Assembly: GCA_023424865.1 (NCBI GenBank)
Contig: JAFADM010000169.1
Span: 1-8,429, forward strand
DNA length: 8,429 nt
Source: Bacillota bacterium
GTDB lineage: Bacteria; Bacillota_A; Clostridia; DSM-8532
Direction of reading: 5' to 3'
The position numbers and the translations under genes are program-made. This document shows, in pieces, positions 1 to 5,320 of this stretch (the first letter of the stretch is position 1; the number at the start of each line of letters is the position of its first letter). The notes under the pieces are model-generated. The model saw only the letters and a list, made by a program, of their open reading frames with translations, had not been told where the DNA came from and did no database searches.

Positions 1-116
1 GCTTAAGGATGCGGGAAAAGGCCATCAGGTCGCCTGTCACCGGGTTGGAAGTACGGAGTGGTAAATCTTTAAAAGGACGAATTGAAAAGAATGTGCTGAT
101 AGGAAGGAAACCCTTT

Positions 117-587
117 ATGCTTATAGAAACCAAATTAACCGAGCTTGGCTATACCCTGCCTGAGATGTCTCCTCCCGGAGCTTTATACACCCCTGTGAAG
201 CAGGTGGGCAATGTTTTGTATGTTTCGGGACAAATTCCATGGGTTAACGGTGTGCCGAAGTACACAGGAAAAGTAGGTGGAGAGCGGGATATCGCCTACG
301 GCCAGGAAGCGGCCCGCCTATGCATACTCAATATGCTGGCAGCACTCAAAGACCATCTTGGTGATCTGGATAAAATAAAACAGGTGGTAAGAATTTATGT
401 TGTGGTAAACAGTGTGGTGGGCTTTACGGAACAGCATCTGGTTGCCAATGGGGCGTCCAGTCTTCTCATTTCCCTTTTTGGGACACAGGGAAGTCCTGCC
501 CGTATGGCTGTAGGAACCAATCAGCTGCCACTGGATGTGACGGTGGAAATAGAAGGTATCTTTGAAGCAGCTGAACCATCTCTATAA
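117..587 (+). CDS. RidA/YjgF/UK114-family protein
   Basis: 156-residue single-domain protein of the RidA (YjgF/YER057c/UK114) superfamily. Family members form trimers; canonical RidA hydrolyses reactive enamine/imine intermediates from PLP enzymes, but many paralogues have unknown substrates. Visible hallmarks are VGNVLYVSGQIP (residues 29-41), the AARLCILNMLAALK helix (65-78), LGDLDKIKQVVRIYVVVNS (81-99) and the closing SPARMAVGTNQLP...VEIE block (126-146). R129 aligns with the substrate-carboxylate-binding arginine of RidA. Its length (about 150) and the NGASSLL insert (111-117) fit the longer RidA-like subgroup rather than the roughly 128-residue canonical RidA. The frame is open from base 9, but the ATG at 117 is preferred: AGGAAGG at 101-107 sits 9 bases upstream and homology starts here. 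It stands apart from the next gene (82 bases), so no partner enzyme can be inferred. Family confident, substrate unknown. Confidence 0.93.
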   Translation: MLIETKLTELGYTLPEMSPPGALYTPVKQVGNVLYVSGQIPWVNGVPKYTGKVGGERDIAYGQEAARLCILNMLAALKDHLGDLDKIKQVVRIYVVVNSVVGFTEQHLVANGASSLLISLFGTQGSPARMAVGTNQLPLDVTVEIEGIFEAAEPSL

Positions 588-669
588 TTTCTACAAATCT
601 GTTCGCTAAAATGATTCCATATAGAAAAGCTGAAATGTAACAATGTGTGAAAAGGCGGCGGTTTTATTT

Positions 670-2544
670 ATGGAGTCAGGTACCAAAACGGTCAAGCTGC
701 AAATTGGCGGCATGACCTGTGTGAGCTGTCAGAATAAAATTGAAAAAAAACTAAGAAATACCAAGGGTGTACAGGGTGTTCAGGTGAGCTATAACAATGG
801 CACGGCTGTTATCACCTACGATCCGGATCTTCTTACTCTTAAGGAAATAAATGGAATAATCGAAAAGCTGGATTATCAGGTGCTTGAAGAAGGGCAGCAG
901 GGCTCTGGCGCCAAGCGGGCTTTGGGTATTCTGATTATTCTCTTTTCCATTGGCATGCTGTTGAAGCAGTTTGGCGTTCTGGAGCTTTTTAATGCCTTTC
1001 CTGTGGCCGAGGAGGGTATGGGCTACGGAATGCTTTTTGTTATCGGCCTTCTTACCTCTGTTCACTGTGTGGCTATGTGCGGCGGGATTAATCTGTCTCA
1101 GTGCATGCCTAAGGACATAAAGGCAGGGACCGGTGCTAAAACGGCCTTAAGACCCAGCCTTCTTTATAATCTGGGCCGGGTTATCTCTTATACTCTGGTC
1201 GGTGCCCTGGTGGGAGCCTTCGGCTCCGTTGCCAGTCTCTCCAACGGCTTTAAAGGCGGAATTCAGCTTTTAGCCGGCGTGTTCATGGTCATTATGGGAA
1301 TTAATATGCTGGGAGTCTTTCCCTGGCTGCGTAAATTCAATCTCCGGATGCCTTCTTTTATAGCCAAGAGGGTTCACGCAGGTAAAAACGGCAGCAACAG
1401 CCCCCTTGTTATAGGCCTTTTAAACGGTTTAATGCCCTGCGGTCCCCTCCAGGCCATGCAGCTTTACGCCCTTTCAACGGGAAGTCCGGTTAAAGGTGCT
1501 TTGTCCATGCTTCTTTTCAGTCTGGGAACAGTCCCCCTGATGTTCGGCCTGGGAGCCTTAAGCACCCTTTTAAGCAAAAAATTCACCAACAAGGTCATGA
1601 CAGTGGGCGCTGTCCTCGTTGTGGTTTTGGGCATATCCATGTTTTCCAACGGACTAAGCCTCTCGGGCTTATCCAGCTTTATATTAAACCTTTCCTCCAG
1701 CTATGCCCAGAGCGGGGATAAGGGGAACGGGGCATCAAACGAAATTGTCATTGAGGACGGTTATCAAATTATAAACAGCTCCCTGAACTCCGGGCGCTAT
1801 CCGGCCATTACGGTTCAGGCGGGAACCCCGGTAAAATGGAATCTCAATGCGCCTCAGGGCAGCATTAACGGCTGTAATAACCGATTGGTTATTCCCGAGT
1901 ACAAGGTTGAATATACCCTAAAGACAGGTGATAATGTCATCGAGTTTACGCCTTCCAAAACGGGCCGCTTCAGCTACAGCTGCTGGATGGGTATGATAAG
2001 AAGCACCATTACCGTTGTGGAGCCGGGAGTTGCCTCCCAGGGCGGTACATCAGAGGAAGGGGCGGATTCTCCGACTTCCCTTATCCCTCAGCTTGACGGC
2101 AGCGATGAGCCTGTTGCCGCCAATGTAAAAATTCCCACCGATGAACTGGCAGTGGCTGTTCTTGAAAATGACGGCACTCAAACGGTAACCGTCAATCTGA
2201 CAGACGAGGGCTACAGCCCGGCTATTATTGTGGTTCAGTCGGGTATAGAAGCCCAGTGGATTATTAACAATACCTCGACGAAAACAGAAAATCAGACCAT
2301 AGTGGTACCTGCCTATTCCACCCAGCTGGTCTTCGATGCGGGTGAAAATGTGTTGGGGCTTTACCCGACAGCGGATTTTGATTTTTCCAATGAGAACAAT
2401 ACCTTTTACGGCTATGTGAAGGTGGTGGACAATTTAAAGGCCATTGATGAGGAGGCTATAAAGAAGGAAGTCTCGGAGTTTGAAACGCTTATCTGGCCGG
2501 CCAGCTTATTTGAAGGTACAAGCGGCGGCGCCAGCTGCCACTGA
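670..2544 (+). CDS. HMA - SafE/DsbD-like membrane - cupredoxin fusion protein (probable metal handling)
   Basis: Predicted 624-residue multidomain membrane protein. Residues 7-70 are a heavy-metal-associated domain with the metal motif GMTCVSC (C17, C20). A hydrophobic segment (83-103) leads into a SafE/DsbD_2-type core (about 117-330) with signature SVHCVAMCGG (C133, C137) and GLLNGLMPCGP (C257). Likely spans are 117-137, 165-188, 196-217, 246-270, 275-300 and 308-328. Seven spans in all would put HMA in the cytosol and the C-terminus outside. Residues 358-450 are a cupredoxin-like domain with GCNNRLVIPEY (C402) and FSYSCWMGMI (C438, M442), the usual copper-ligand pattern of this family. Residues 492-587 look like a second cupredoxin-like fold lacking those Cys/Met ligands. 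The tail ends GGASCH. Often annotated 'sulfite exporter TauE/SafE family', but the added domains point to copper or another soft metal rather than sulfite (inference). An ATG at 643 is in frame, but 670 has the better GGCGG-type Shine-Dalgarno. Direction of transport is unknown. Confidence 0.9.
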   Translation: MESGTKTVKLQIGGMTCVSCQNKIEKKLRNTKGVQGVQVSYNNGTAVITYDPDLLTLKEINGIIEKLDYQVLEEGQQGSGAKRALGILIILFSIGMLLKQFGVLELFNAFPVAEEGMGYGMLFVIGLLTSVHCVAMCGGINLSQCMPKDIKAGTGAKTALRPSLLYNLGRVISYTLVGALVGAFGSVASLSNGFKGGIQLLAGVFMVIMGINMLGVFPWLRKFNLRMPSFIAKRVHAGKNGSNSPLVIGLLNGLMPCGPLQAMQLYALSTGSPVKGALSMLLFSLGTVPLMFGLGALSTLLSKKFTNKVMTVGAVLVVVLGISMFSNGLSLSGLSSFILNLSSSYAQSGDKGNGASNEIVIEDGYQIINSSLNSGRYPAITVQAGTPVKWNLNAPQGSINGCNNRLVIPEYKVEYTLKTGDNVIEFTPSKTGRFSYSCWMGMIRSTITVVEPGVASQGGTSEEGADSPTSLIPQLDGSDEPVAANVKIPTDELAVAVLENDGTQTVTVNLTDEGYSPAIIVVQSGIEAQWIINNTSTKTENQTIVVPAYSTQLVFDAGENVLGLYPTADFDFSNENNTFYGYVKVVDNLKAIDEEAIKKEVSEFETLIWPASLFEGTSGGASCH

Positions 2545-2546
2545 AA

Positions 2547-2662
2547 ACTGAAAGGGCTAATACGCTATACTGAAAGGGTAAATACGCTATAAAGGTCAAT
2601 AAATACGCTATAAAGGTCAATAAATACGCTATATAGGCCAATAAATACGCTATAAAGGCCAA
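2547..2662. repeat. Tandem array of five 21-22 bp units
   Basis: Five consecutive units, each ending in ATACGCTAT, begin 2 bases after the stop codon of the membrane-protein gene. Units 1 and 2 (2547-2568, 2569-2590) are 22 bp and start ACTGAAAGGG. Units 3 and 4 (2591-2611, 2612-2632) are identical 21-mers starting AAAGGTCAATA. Unit 5 (2633-2653) differs at three positions, and a partial sixth (AAAGGCCAA) runs to 2662. The core ATACGCTAT starts at 2560, 2582, 2603, 2624 and 2645. The period is about two DNA helical turns, so cores lie on one face of the helix. There are no variable spacers, so this is not CRISPR. It could be simple slippage-derived DNA or an iterated protein-binding site; nothing here decides which. 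Confidence 0.9.
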
Positions 2663-2702
2663 CTTATTTAAATCGGAAGTTTATTGAGAAAGGCAGATTG
2701 AA

Positions 2703-2798
2703 ATGGATTTTATTTTAAGTCATTGGCATTGTATTCTCCCGCTGGGAGCCCTTATTGTGGGCTTTTTGATTATGGGCAGGAAAAAAAGGAGCGAATAA
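2703..2798 (+). CDS. Possible 31-residue single-span membrane protein
   Basis: Small open frame with ATG at 2703 and TAA at 2796-2798. AAAGG at 2689-2693 is a reasonable Shine-Dalgarno sequence 9 bases upstream. The product starts MDFILSHWHC, continues as a hydrophobic stretch (about residues 10-24, ILPLGALIVGFLIMG) and ends in the basic cluster RKKRSE. This is the layout of a single-span protein with an outside N-terminus and a positive inside C-terminus. HWHC (residues 7-10) holds possible metal ligands at the membrane edge. It follows the metal-handling membrane protein on the same strand, separated by the tandem array, so co-transcription and a linked role are possible. The last codons overlap the terminator of the opposing gene. 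I do not recognise the family, and a chance frame is not excluded. Confidence 0.5.
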   Translation: MDFILSHWHCILPLGALIVGFLIMGRKKRSE

Positions 2799-2817
2799 GC
2801 AAACCCTTATTCGCCCC
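2781..2817 (-). terminator. Rho-independent terminator of the acetyltransferase gene
   Basis: Perfect 9-bp inverted repeat GCGAATAAG (2791-2799) and CTTATTCGC (2806-2814) with a 6-base loop. It extends past one A-C mismatch by two more G-C pairs (2788-2789 with 2816-2817). On the minus strand the stem runs directly into seven T (complement of 2781-2787). On the plus strand it is followed by CCCCAAAAA, so it should end only minus-strand transcription efficiently. The acetyltransferase stop codon (2807-2809) lies in one arm, and the stop of the small plus-strand frame (2796-2798) in the other. Confidence 0.85.
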
Positions 2818-3595
2818 AAAAATAGCCGTCTTCCTTTAAGGCGGTACATATCATTTGGACGGACTTAGGGCTAATACCCGGCCAGGCTGTAATTTCACGC
2901 TGGCTGTAACGCCTGAGATCCGCCAGATTTTTTATGTTCCTGCTCTTGAGAGCTTCCTGTGCCGGGGGAGCAAGCCTTTCCAAAAGAGTTTCGGCACTTG
3001 TCAGAACCCGCTTGGCCTTTGGGGGAAACTTCTTGTCAAATTCAGAAACCTCTTCGGGTTCAAGATCAAAGGCCTCGTCCTCGTGAAACCGGCCCGTAAC
3101 GCCTTCAAAGGCGTTGTCATAAAGGGGCATGGCCATAAAGGCGTCAAAATTTGATCCTCCGCGGGTGGTAATGCCAAATTCCCCAGCCCGTCTGAAGCCC
3201 AGGCGGGGATAATAGTCAGGATGGCCGAAAAATAAAATTCCCCGATACCCCAGCTCCCGGGCCTTTGTGATGGCATGCTTCAAAAGGGCTTTGCCCACGC
3301 CCTTGTTCTGATAATCCGGTAAAACACTTAAGGGACCAAAGTTTAAAACCGTCGTTTCTTTTCCGTGATCATCGACGACCTTGCCAAGAGAAAACATGAC
3401 ATTGCCGATTATTTTTCCGCTGTCCAGCGCCACCAGGTCAAGCTCAGGTACAAAGCCGGGGCTTTGACGCAGCTTGTGGGCCAGCAGATGCTCGTCACAA
3501 TCGGGATGGTTAAGCCCCCAAAAGGCTTCGCGGGTAAGCTCTTCAACTTCCCTGTAATCCTCGGGGCGTTCCTGGCGAATTTCAATTGGCTGCAT
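2807..3595 (-). CDS. GNAT N-acetyltransferase with C-terminal alpha-CTD-like helix-hairpin-helix domain
   Basis: 262-residue protein. Residues 3-165 are a GNAT acyltransferase domain: IEIRQERPEDYREVEELTR opens the fold, VLPDYQNKGVGKALL (91-105) holds the acetyl-CoA pyrophosphate loop (Q96-x-x-G99-x-G101), and FFGHPDYYPRLGFRRAG (122-138) is typical of the YhbS-like subgroup, which acetylates varied small molecules or amines. A charged linker (about 168-198) leads to residues 200-258 (LLERLAPPAQEALKSRNIKNLADLRRYSQREI...GISPKSVQMICTALKEDGY), which resemble the helix-hairpin-helix fold of the RNA polymerase alpha C-terminal domain. By eye, the alpha-CTD DNA contacts in the first helix (R265, N268, C269 of E. 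coli) are replaced, while the K298-S299 pair is kept (K244, S245). The start at 3595 has GGAGG 4 bases upstream; the frame extends 23 codons further without homology. Transcribed divergently from the regulator. Substrate unknown. Confidence 0.88.
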   Translation of the reverse strand: MQPIEIRQERPEDYREVEELTREAFWGLNHPDCDEHLLAHKLRQSPGFVPELDLVALDSGKIIGNVMFSLGKVVDDHGKETTVLNFGPLSVLPDYQNKGVGKALLKHAITKARELGYRGILFFGHPDYYPRLGFRRAGEFGITTRGGSNFDAFMAMPLYDNAFEGVTGRFHEDEAFDLEPEEVSEFDKKFPPKAKRVLTSAETLLERLAPPAQEALKSRNIKNLADLRRYSQREITAWPGISPKSVQMICTALKEDGYFWGE

Positions 3596-3682
3596 ATTTC
3601 CTCCGTTTGCCCTCCGCTTTAAATCCGGCGTGGTGTAATAAAACCGGTGCATTGCGTAAGGCATAATAGCTGATTCAGGGAT

Positions 3683-3711
3683 AGTTTAGTTCAGGGCCAA
3701 AGCGTAGTCAA
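3683..3711 (-). promoter_or_regulatory. Predicted sigma-A promoter of the acetyltransferase gene
   Basis: On the minus strand, TTGACT (complement of 3706-3711) is followed by a 17-bp spacer and TAAACT (complement of 3683-3688). Five of six bases match the -35 consensus and four of six the -10. Transcription would start near 3676, giving a leader of about 80 bases before the ATG at 3595. The -35 box is at the centre of the dyad at 3696-3724. Confidence 0.55.
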
Positions 3712-3724
3712 TAGAAGCTTTGGC
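3696..3724. repeat. Inverted repeat centred on the -35 box, possible operator
   Basis: Perfect 8-bp arms GCCAAAGC (3696-3703) and GCTTTGGC (3717-3724) are separated by 13 bases. The arm starts are 21 bp apart, about two helical turns, as expected for a dimeric DNA-binding protein. The centre (3710) lies within the predicted -35 box of the acetyltransferase promoter, so a bound protein would block polymerase. No T-run follows, so it is not a terminator. It does not resemble the regulator's AT-rich putative site, suggesting a different binding protein. Confidence 0.5.
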
Positions 3725-3746
3725 TATAGATGTTCATGAGTACTAT

Positions 3747-3775
3747 TTGCCCAACTTCCCTAAATGGTATATACT
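3747..3775 (+). promoter_or_regulatory. Predicted sigma-A promoter of the GntR/LacI-type regulator
   Basis: TTGCCC (3747-3752), a 17-bp spacer and TATACT (3770-3775). The start of transcription would be near 3782, so the regulator's frame upstream of about 3782 would not be on the message. This supports the later ATG at 3855. The -10 box lies inside the dyad at 3762-3787. Confidence 0.55.
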
Positions 3776-3787
3776 AATATATCATTT
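3762..3787. promoter_or_regulatory. Candidate autoregulatory operator of the GntR/LacI-type regulator
   Basis: Imperfect 26-bp palindrome with left half AAATGGTATATAC and right half TAATATATCATTT; 10 of 13 positions pair, with mismatches at one arm position and the two central pairs. It contains GTATATAC (3767-3774), which fits the GTNTANAC pattern described for HutC-type GntR regulators. It covers the predicted -10 box, so binding should repress. The right-hand 12-mer AATATATCATTT (3776-3787) recurs in inverted orientation upstream of the mannosidase gene (5185-5196). Assignment to this regulator is inferred from position and sharing. Confidence 0.6.
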
Positions 3788-3854
3788 GAAGTTTATGCTT
3801 GCCATTTATGGGCGCCCGGCTCTCGCCTGCGCTAACGGAAGGAACGTCGGCTTT

Positions 3855-5006
3855 ATGGTACAAAACCAGCATCTTTATCTTAAAATATACGAGGATCTCA
3901 TTGGAGACATTAAAAACGGCACCATAAGAGACGGTGATCGCCTTCCCTCTGAAATGGAGCTGGCTGAGCGCTTTAATGTAAGCCGCATTACTACAAAAAA
4001 GGCCATGAACATGCTTGCGGAAAGAGGGCTGATTATCCGAAGACCGGGGCTGGGGAGCTTTGTGCAGCTGGGAGATAAAAACCCGGAGGAGCTTTTAAGG
4101 GAGGACGGCTTGGGCAGAAATGGCCAAAACCGCATGATAGGCCTTATTATGGAGGGCTTTGGAGGCAATTTCGGCCCTCAGATGCTAAGCGCCATTGAAC
4201 GCCGGGTATCGGAGCTGGGGTTTCATCTTTGCATTAAGCGTTCCCATGGGGATCAGAACGTTGAGGAAGCGGTTATCGACAAGCTTCTGGATTTGGGCGT
4301 GGAGGGCATTATTATCATGCCTGCCCATGGGGAGCATTACAATGCGGAAATTCTTAAAATGGTGGTGGAAGGCTTCCCGACCGTTTTTCTAGATCGCCAT
4401 CTTAAAGGGCTTCCAGCCTCTTTTGCAGGTTCGGATAATGTGGCGGCTGCGGAAGAAGTAACCCGTTACCTCTTTGATAAAGGGCATGCGACTCTTGGAA
4501 TTATCTCGGCGTTTGAAAACAGGGCCATGAGCATTCCCGCCCGGATAGAGGGCTTCAGGCGCGCTCATGAGGCCATAGGAATTCCCTTTAACCCCAAAAA
4601 CAAGCTCTCCTCCCTTCAATATACCCTTCCTTTTCATGGTGATGGTACCCTGGCTCAGGAGGAGATTGATAAAATTAAGGTTTTTCTGGAGGAAAACCAG
4701 GATATTACGGCTCTATTCGCCACGGAGTACGGAATTGCACTCCAAATCCAAATCGCCTTAGAACAGTTAGGGAAAAGAGTACCGGAGGATCTTTCTGTTG
4801 TTTGCTTTGATAATGTCCTTCCCGGACACGGAATGCCGTTTTTTACTCATATCCGGCAGAATGAGGATCTTATCGGTGAAACGGCGGTGGATATTCTTAG
4901 TGAGCTCATAAGTAAAAACAGGGCTATTCTTCCCCCTGTTCACCGTTTAATACCAGCTAAGCTGGTGGAGGGTAAATCCGTCCGTGAAATAAAGGCCAAG
5001 CCGTGA
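3855..5006 (+). CDS. AraR-like transcriptional regulator (GntR wHTH + LacI-type sugar-binding domain)
   Basis: 383-residue regulator. Residues 6-72 are a GntR winged helix-turn-helix: YLKIYEDLIGDIKNGTI, then DRLPSEMELAERFNVSRIT (28-46, recognition region) and the wing ERGLIIRRPGLGSFV (56-70). Residues 93-376 are a LacI/periplasmic-binding-protein effector domain: IGLIMEGFGGNFGPQML (95-111), GVEGIIIMPA (148-157), PTVFLDRHLKG (175-185), DNVAAAEEVTRYLFDKGH (194-211), SVVCFDN (314-320) and FTHIRQ (330-335). This arrangement and length match AraR of Bacillus, a repressor released by sugar. The effector here is probably mannose or a mannoside, inferred from the adjacent GH38 gene; it is not readable from sequence. 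ATG 3855 is chosen because GGAAGGA (3838-3844) precedes it and the wHTH begins at once; the frame is open 45 codons further upstream without homology. Likely autoregulated through the dyad at 3762-3787. It is separated from the mannosidase by a terminator. Confidence 0.93.
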   Translation: MVQNQHLYLKIYEDLIGDIKNGTIRDGDRLPSEMELAERFNVSRITTKKAMNMLAERGLIIRRPGLGSFVQLGDKNPEELLREDGLGRNGQNRMIGLIMEGFGGNFGPQMLSAIERRVSELGFHLCIKRSHGDQNVEEAVIDKLLDLGVEGIIIMPAHGEHYNAEILKMVVEGFPTVFLDRHLKGLPASFAGSDNVAAAEEVTRYLFDKGHATLGIISAFENRAMSIPARIEGFRRAHEAIGIPFNPKNKLSSLQYTLPFHGDGTLAQEEIDKIKVFLEENQDITALFATEYGIALQIQIALEQLGKRVPEDLSVVCFDNVLPGHGMPFFTHIRQNEDLIGETAVDILSELISKNRAILPPVHRLIPAKLVEGKSVREIKAKP

Positions 5007-5053
5007 AGGCAGGCAATTGGCATAGATGCTTTATACCAAACCGGTTAAAACAA

Positions 5054-5080
5054 GTAGCGTTTCTACAGCGCTCTTTTTTT
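5054..5080 (+). terminator. Rho-independent terminator of the regulator gene
   Basis: Hairpin AGCGTT (5056-5061), loop TCTAC, AGCGCT (5067-5072), six pairs including one G-T, followed by C and seven T (5074-5080). It lies 50 bases after the regulator's stop codon. It implies that the mannosidase is expressed mainly from its own promoter rather than by read-through. Confidence 0.75.
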
Positions 5081-5184
5081 ATGTCCCTTTATAAGATGAA
5101 CGCCGAATGCAAGACGGCATAAAAAACACAGGAGACAGGCAAGGCATAAGGGGAAGAGAGTAAGGCCGGCAGCAAAAAAAGTTT

Positions 5185-5204
5185 AAATGATATATTTGGT
5201 ATAT
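5185..5204. promoter_or_regulatory. Candidate operator upstream of the mannosidase gene
   Basis: AAATGATATATT (5185-5196) is the exact reverse complement of one arm of the regulator's own dyad (3776-3787). TGGTATAT (5197-5204) matches the other arm (3765-3772). Here the two TGRTATAT half-sites are direct repeats 9 bp apart rather than inverted. Weak outer symmetry TTTAAAT/ATTTAAA spans 5182-5209. The site ends 19 bases before the -35 box, so its mode of action (repression by looping or of an alternative promoter, or activation) is uncertain. A perfect TATAAT at 5210-5215 without a good -35 box could mark a second promoter covered by it. Confidence 0.55.
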
Positions 5205-5222
5205 TTAAATATAATATTTAGA

Positions 5223-5251
5223 TTGACAGCGGTAGGGGCCTGTGCTATTTT
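5223..5251 (+). promoter_or_regulatory. Predicted sigma-A promoter of the mannosidase gene
   Basis: Perfect -35 TTGACA (5223-5228), 17-bp spacer, -10 TATTTT (5246-5251). Transcription would begin near 5258, giving a leader of about 47 bases. This is the strongest promoter match in the window. Confidence 0.75.
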
Positions 5252-5281
5252 GAAAACAGGAAAAGGAGGAGCCTTTTCTTA

Positions 5282-5320
5282 ATGATGAATGTGGAGGATC
5301 TGCTATGTTTTTTCCAGTAG
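5282..5320 (+). other. Possible 12-codon leader frame overlapping the mannosidase start
   Basis: ATG ATG at 5282-5287 opens a 12-codon frame (MMNVEDLLCFFQ, stop TAG 5318-5320) that overlaps the first 16 bases of the mannosidase gene in another frame. AGGAGG at 5264-5269 lies 12 bases before the first ATG, slightly far but usable. The mannosidase ATG at 5305 has its own GGAGG (5293-5297), which lies inside this mini-frame. Ribosomes translating it would cover that site, so it could tune or couple translation. It could equally be a chance frame. Confidence 0.3.

Noticed and set aside
9..116. N-terminal extension of the RidA-family frame back to the ATG at base 9
   Set aside because: The 36 extra residues lack RidA similarity and the ATG at 117 has AGGAAGG at good spacing. 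This stretch is more likely intergenic; no convincing promoter was found in it.
588..669. Promoter or terminator between the RidA-family gene and the HMA/SafE gene
   Set aside because: TAAAAT at 607-612 could be a -10 box, but no acceptable -35 lies 16-18 bp upstream, and no stable hairpin with a T-run was found. The two genes might be co-transcribed, but nothing shows it.
2547..2662. CRISPR array
   Set aside because: Units are contiguous 21-22 bp repeats with no unique spacers, and no cas genes are near.
3720..3854. 45-codon N-terminal extension of the regulator
   Set aside because: It runs through the predicted promoter and operator, and the winged-helix domain begins right after the ATG at 3855, which has its own ribosome binding site.
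5081..5180. Possible RNA element or hairpin between terminator and mannosidase operator
   Set aside because: Only a 4-bp GCCG/CGGC pairing (about 5102-5118) was found, without a T-run or other conserved structure.
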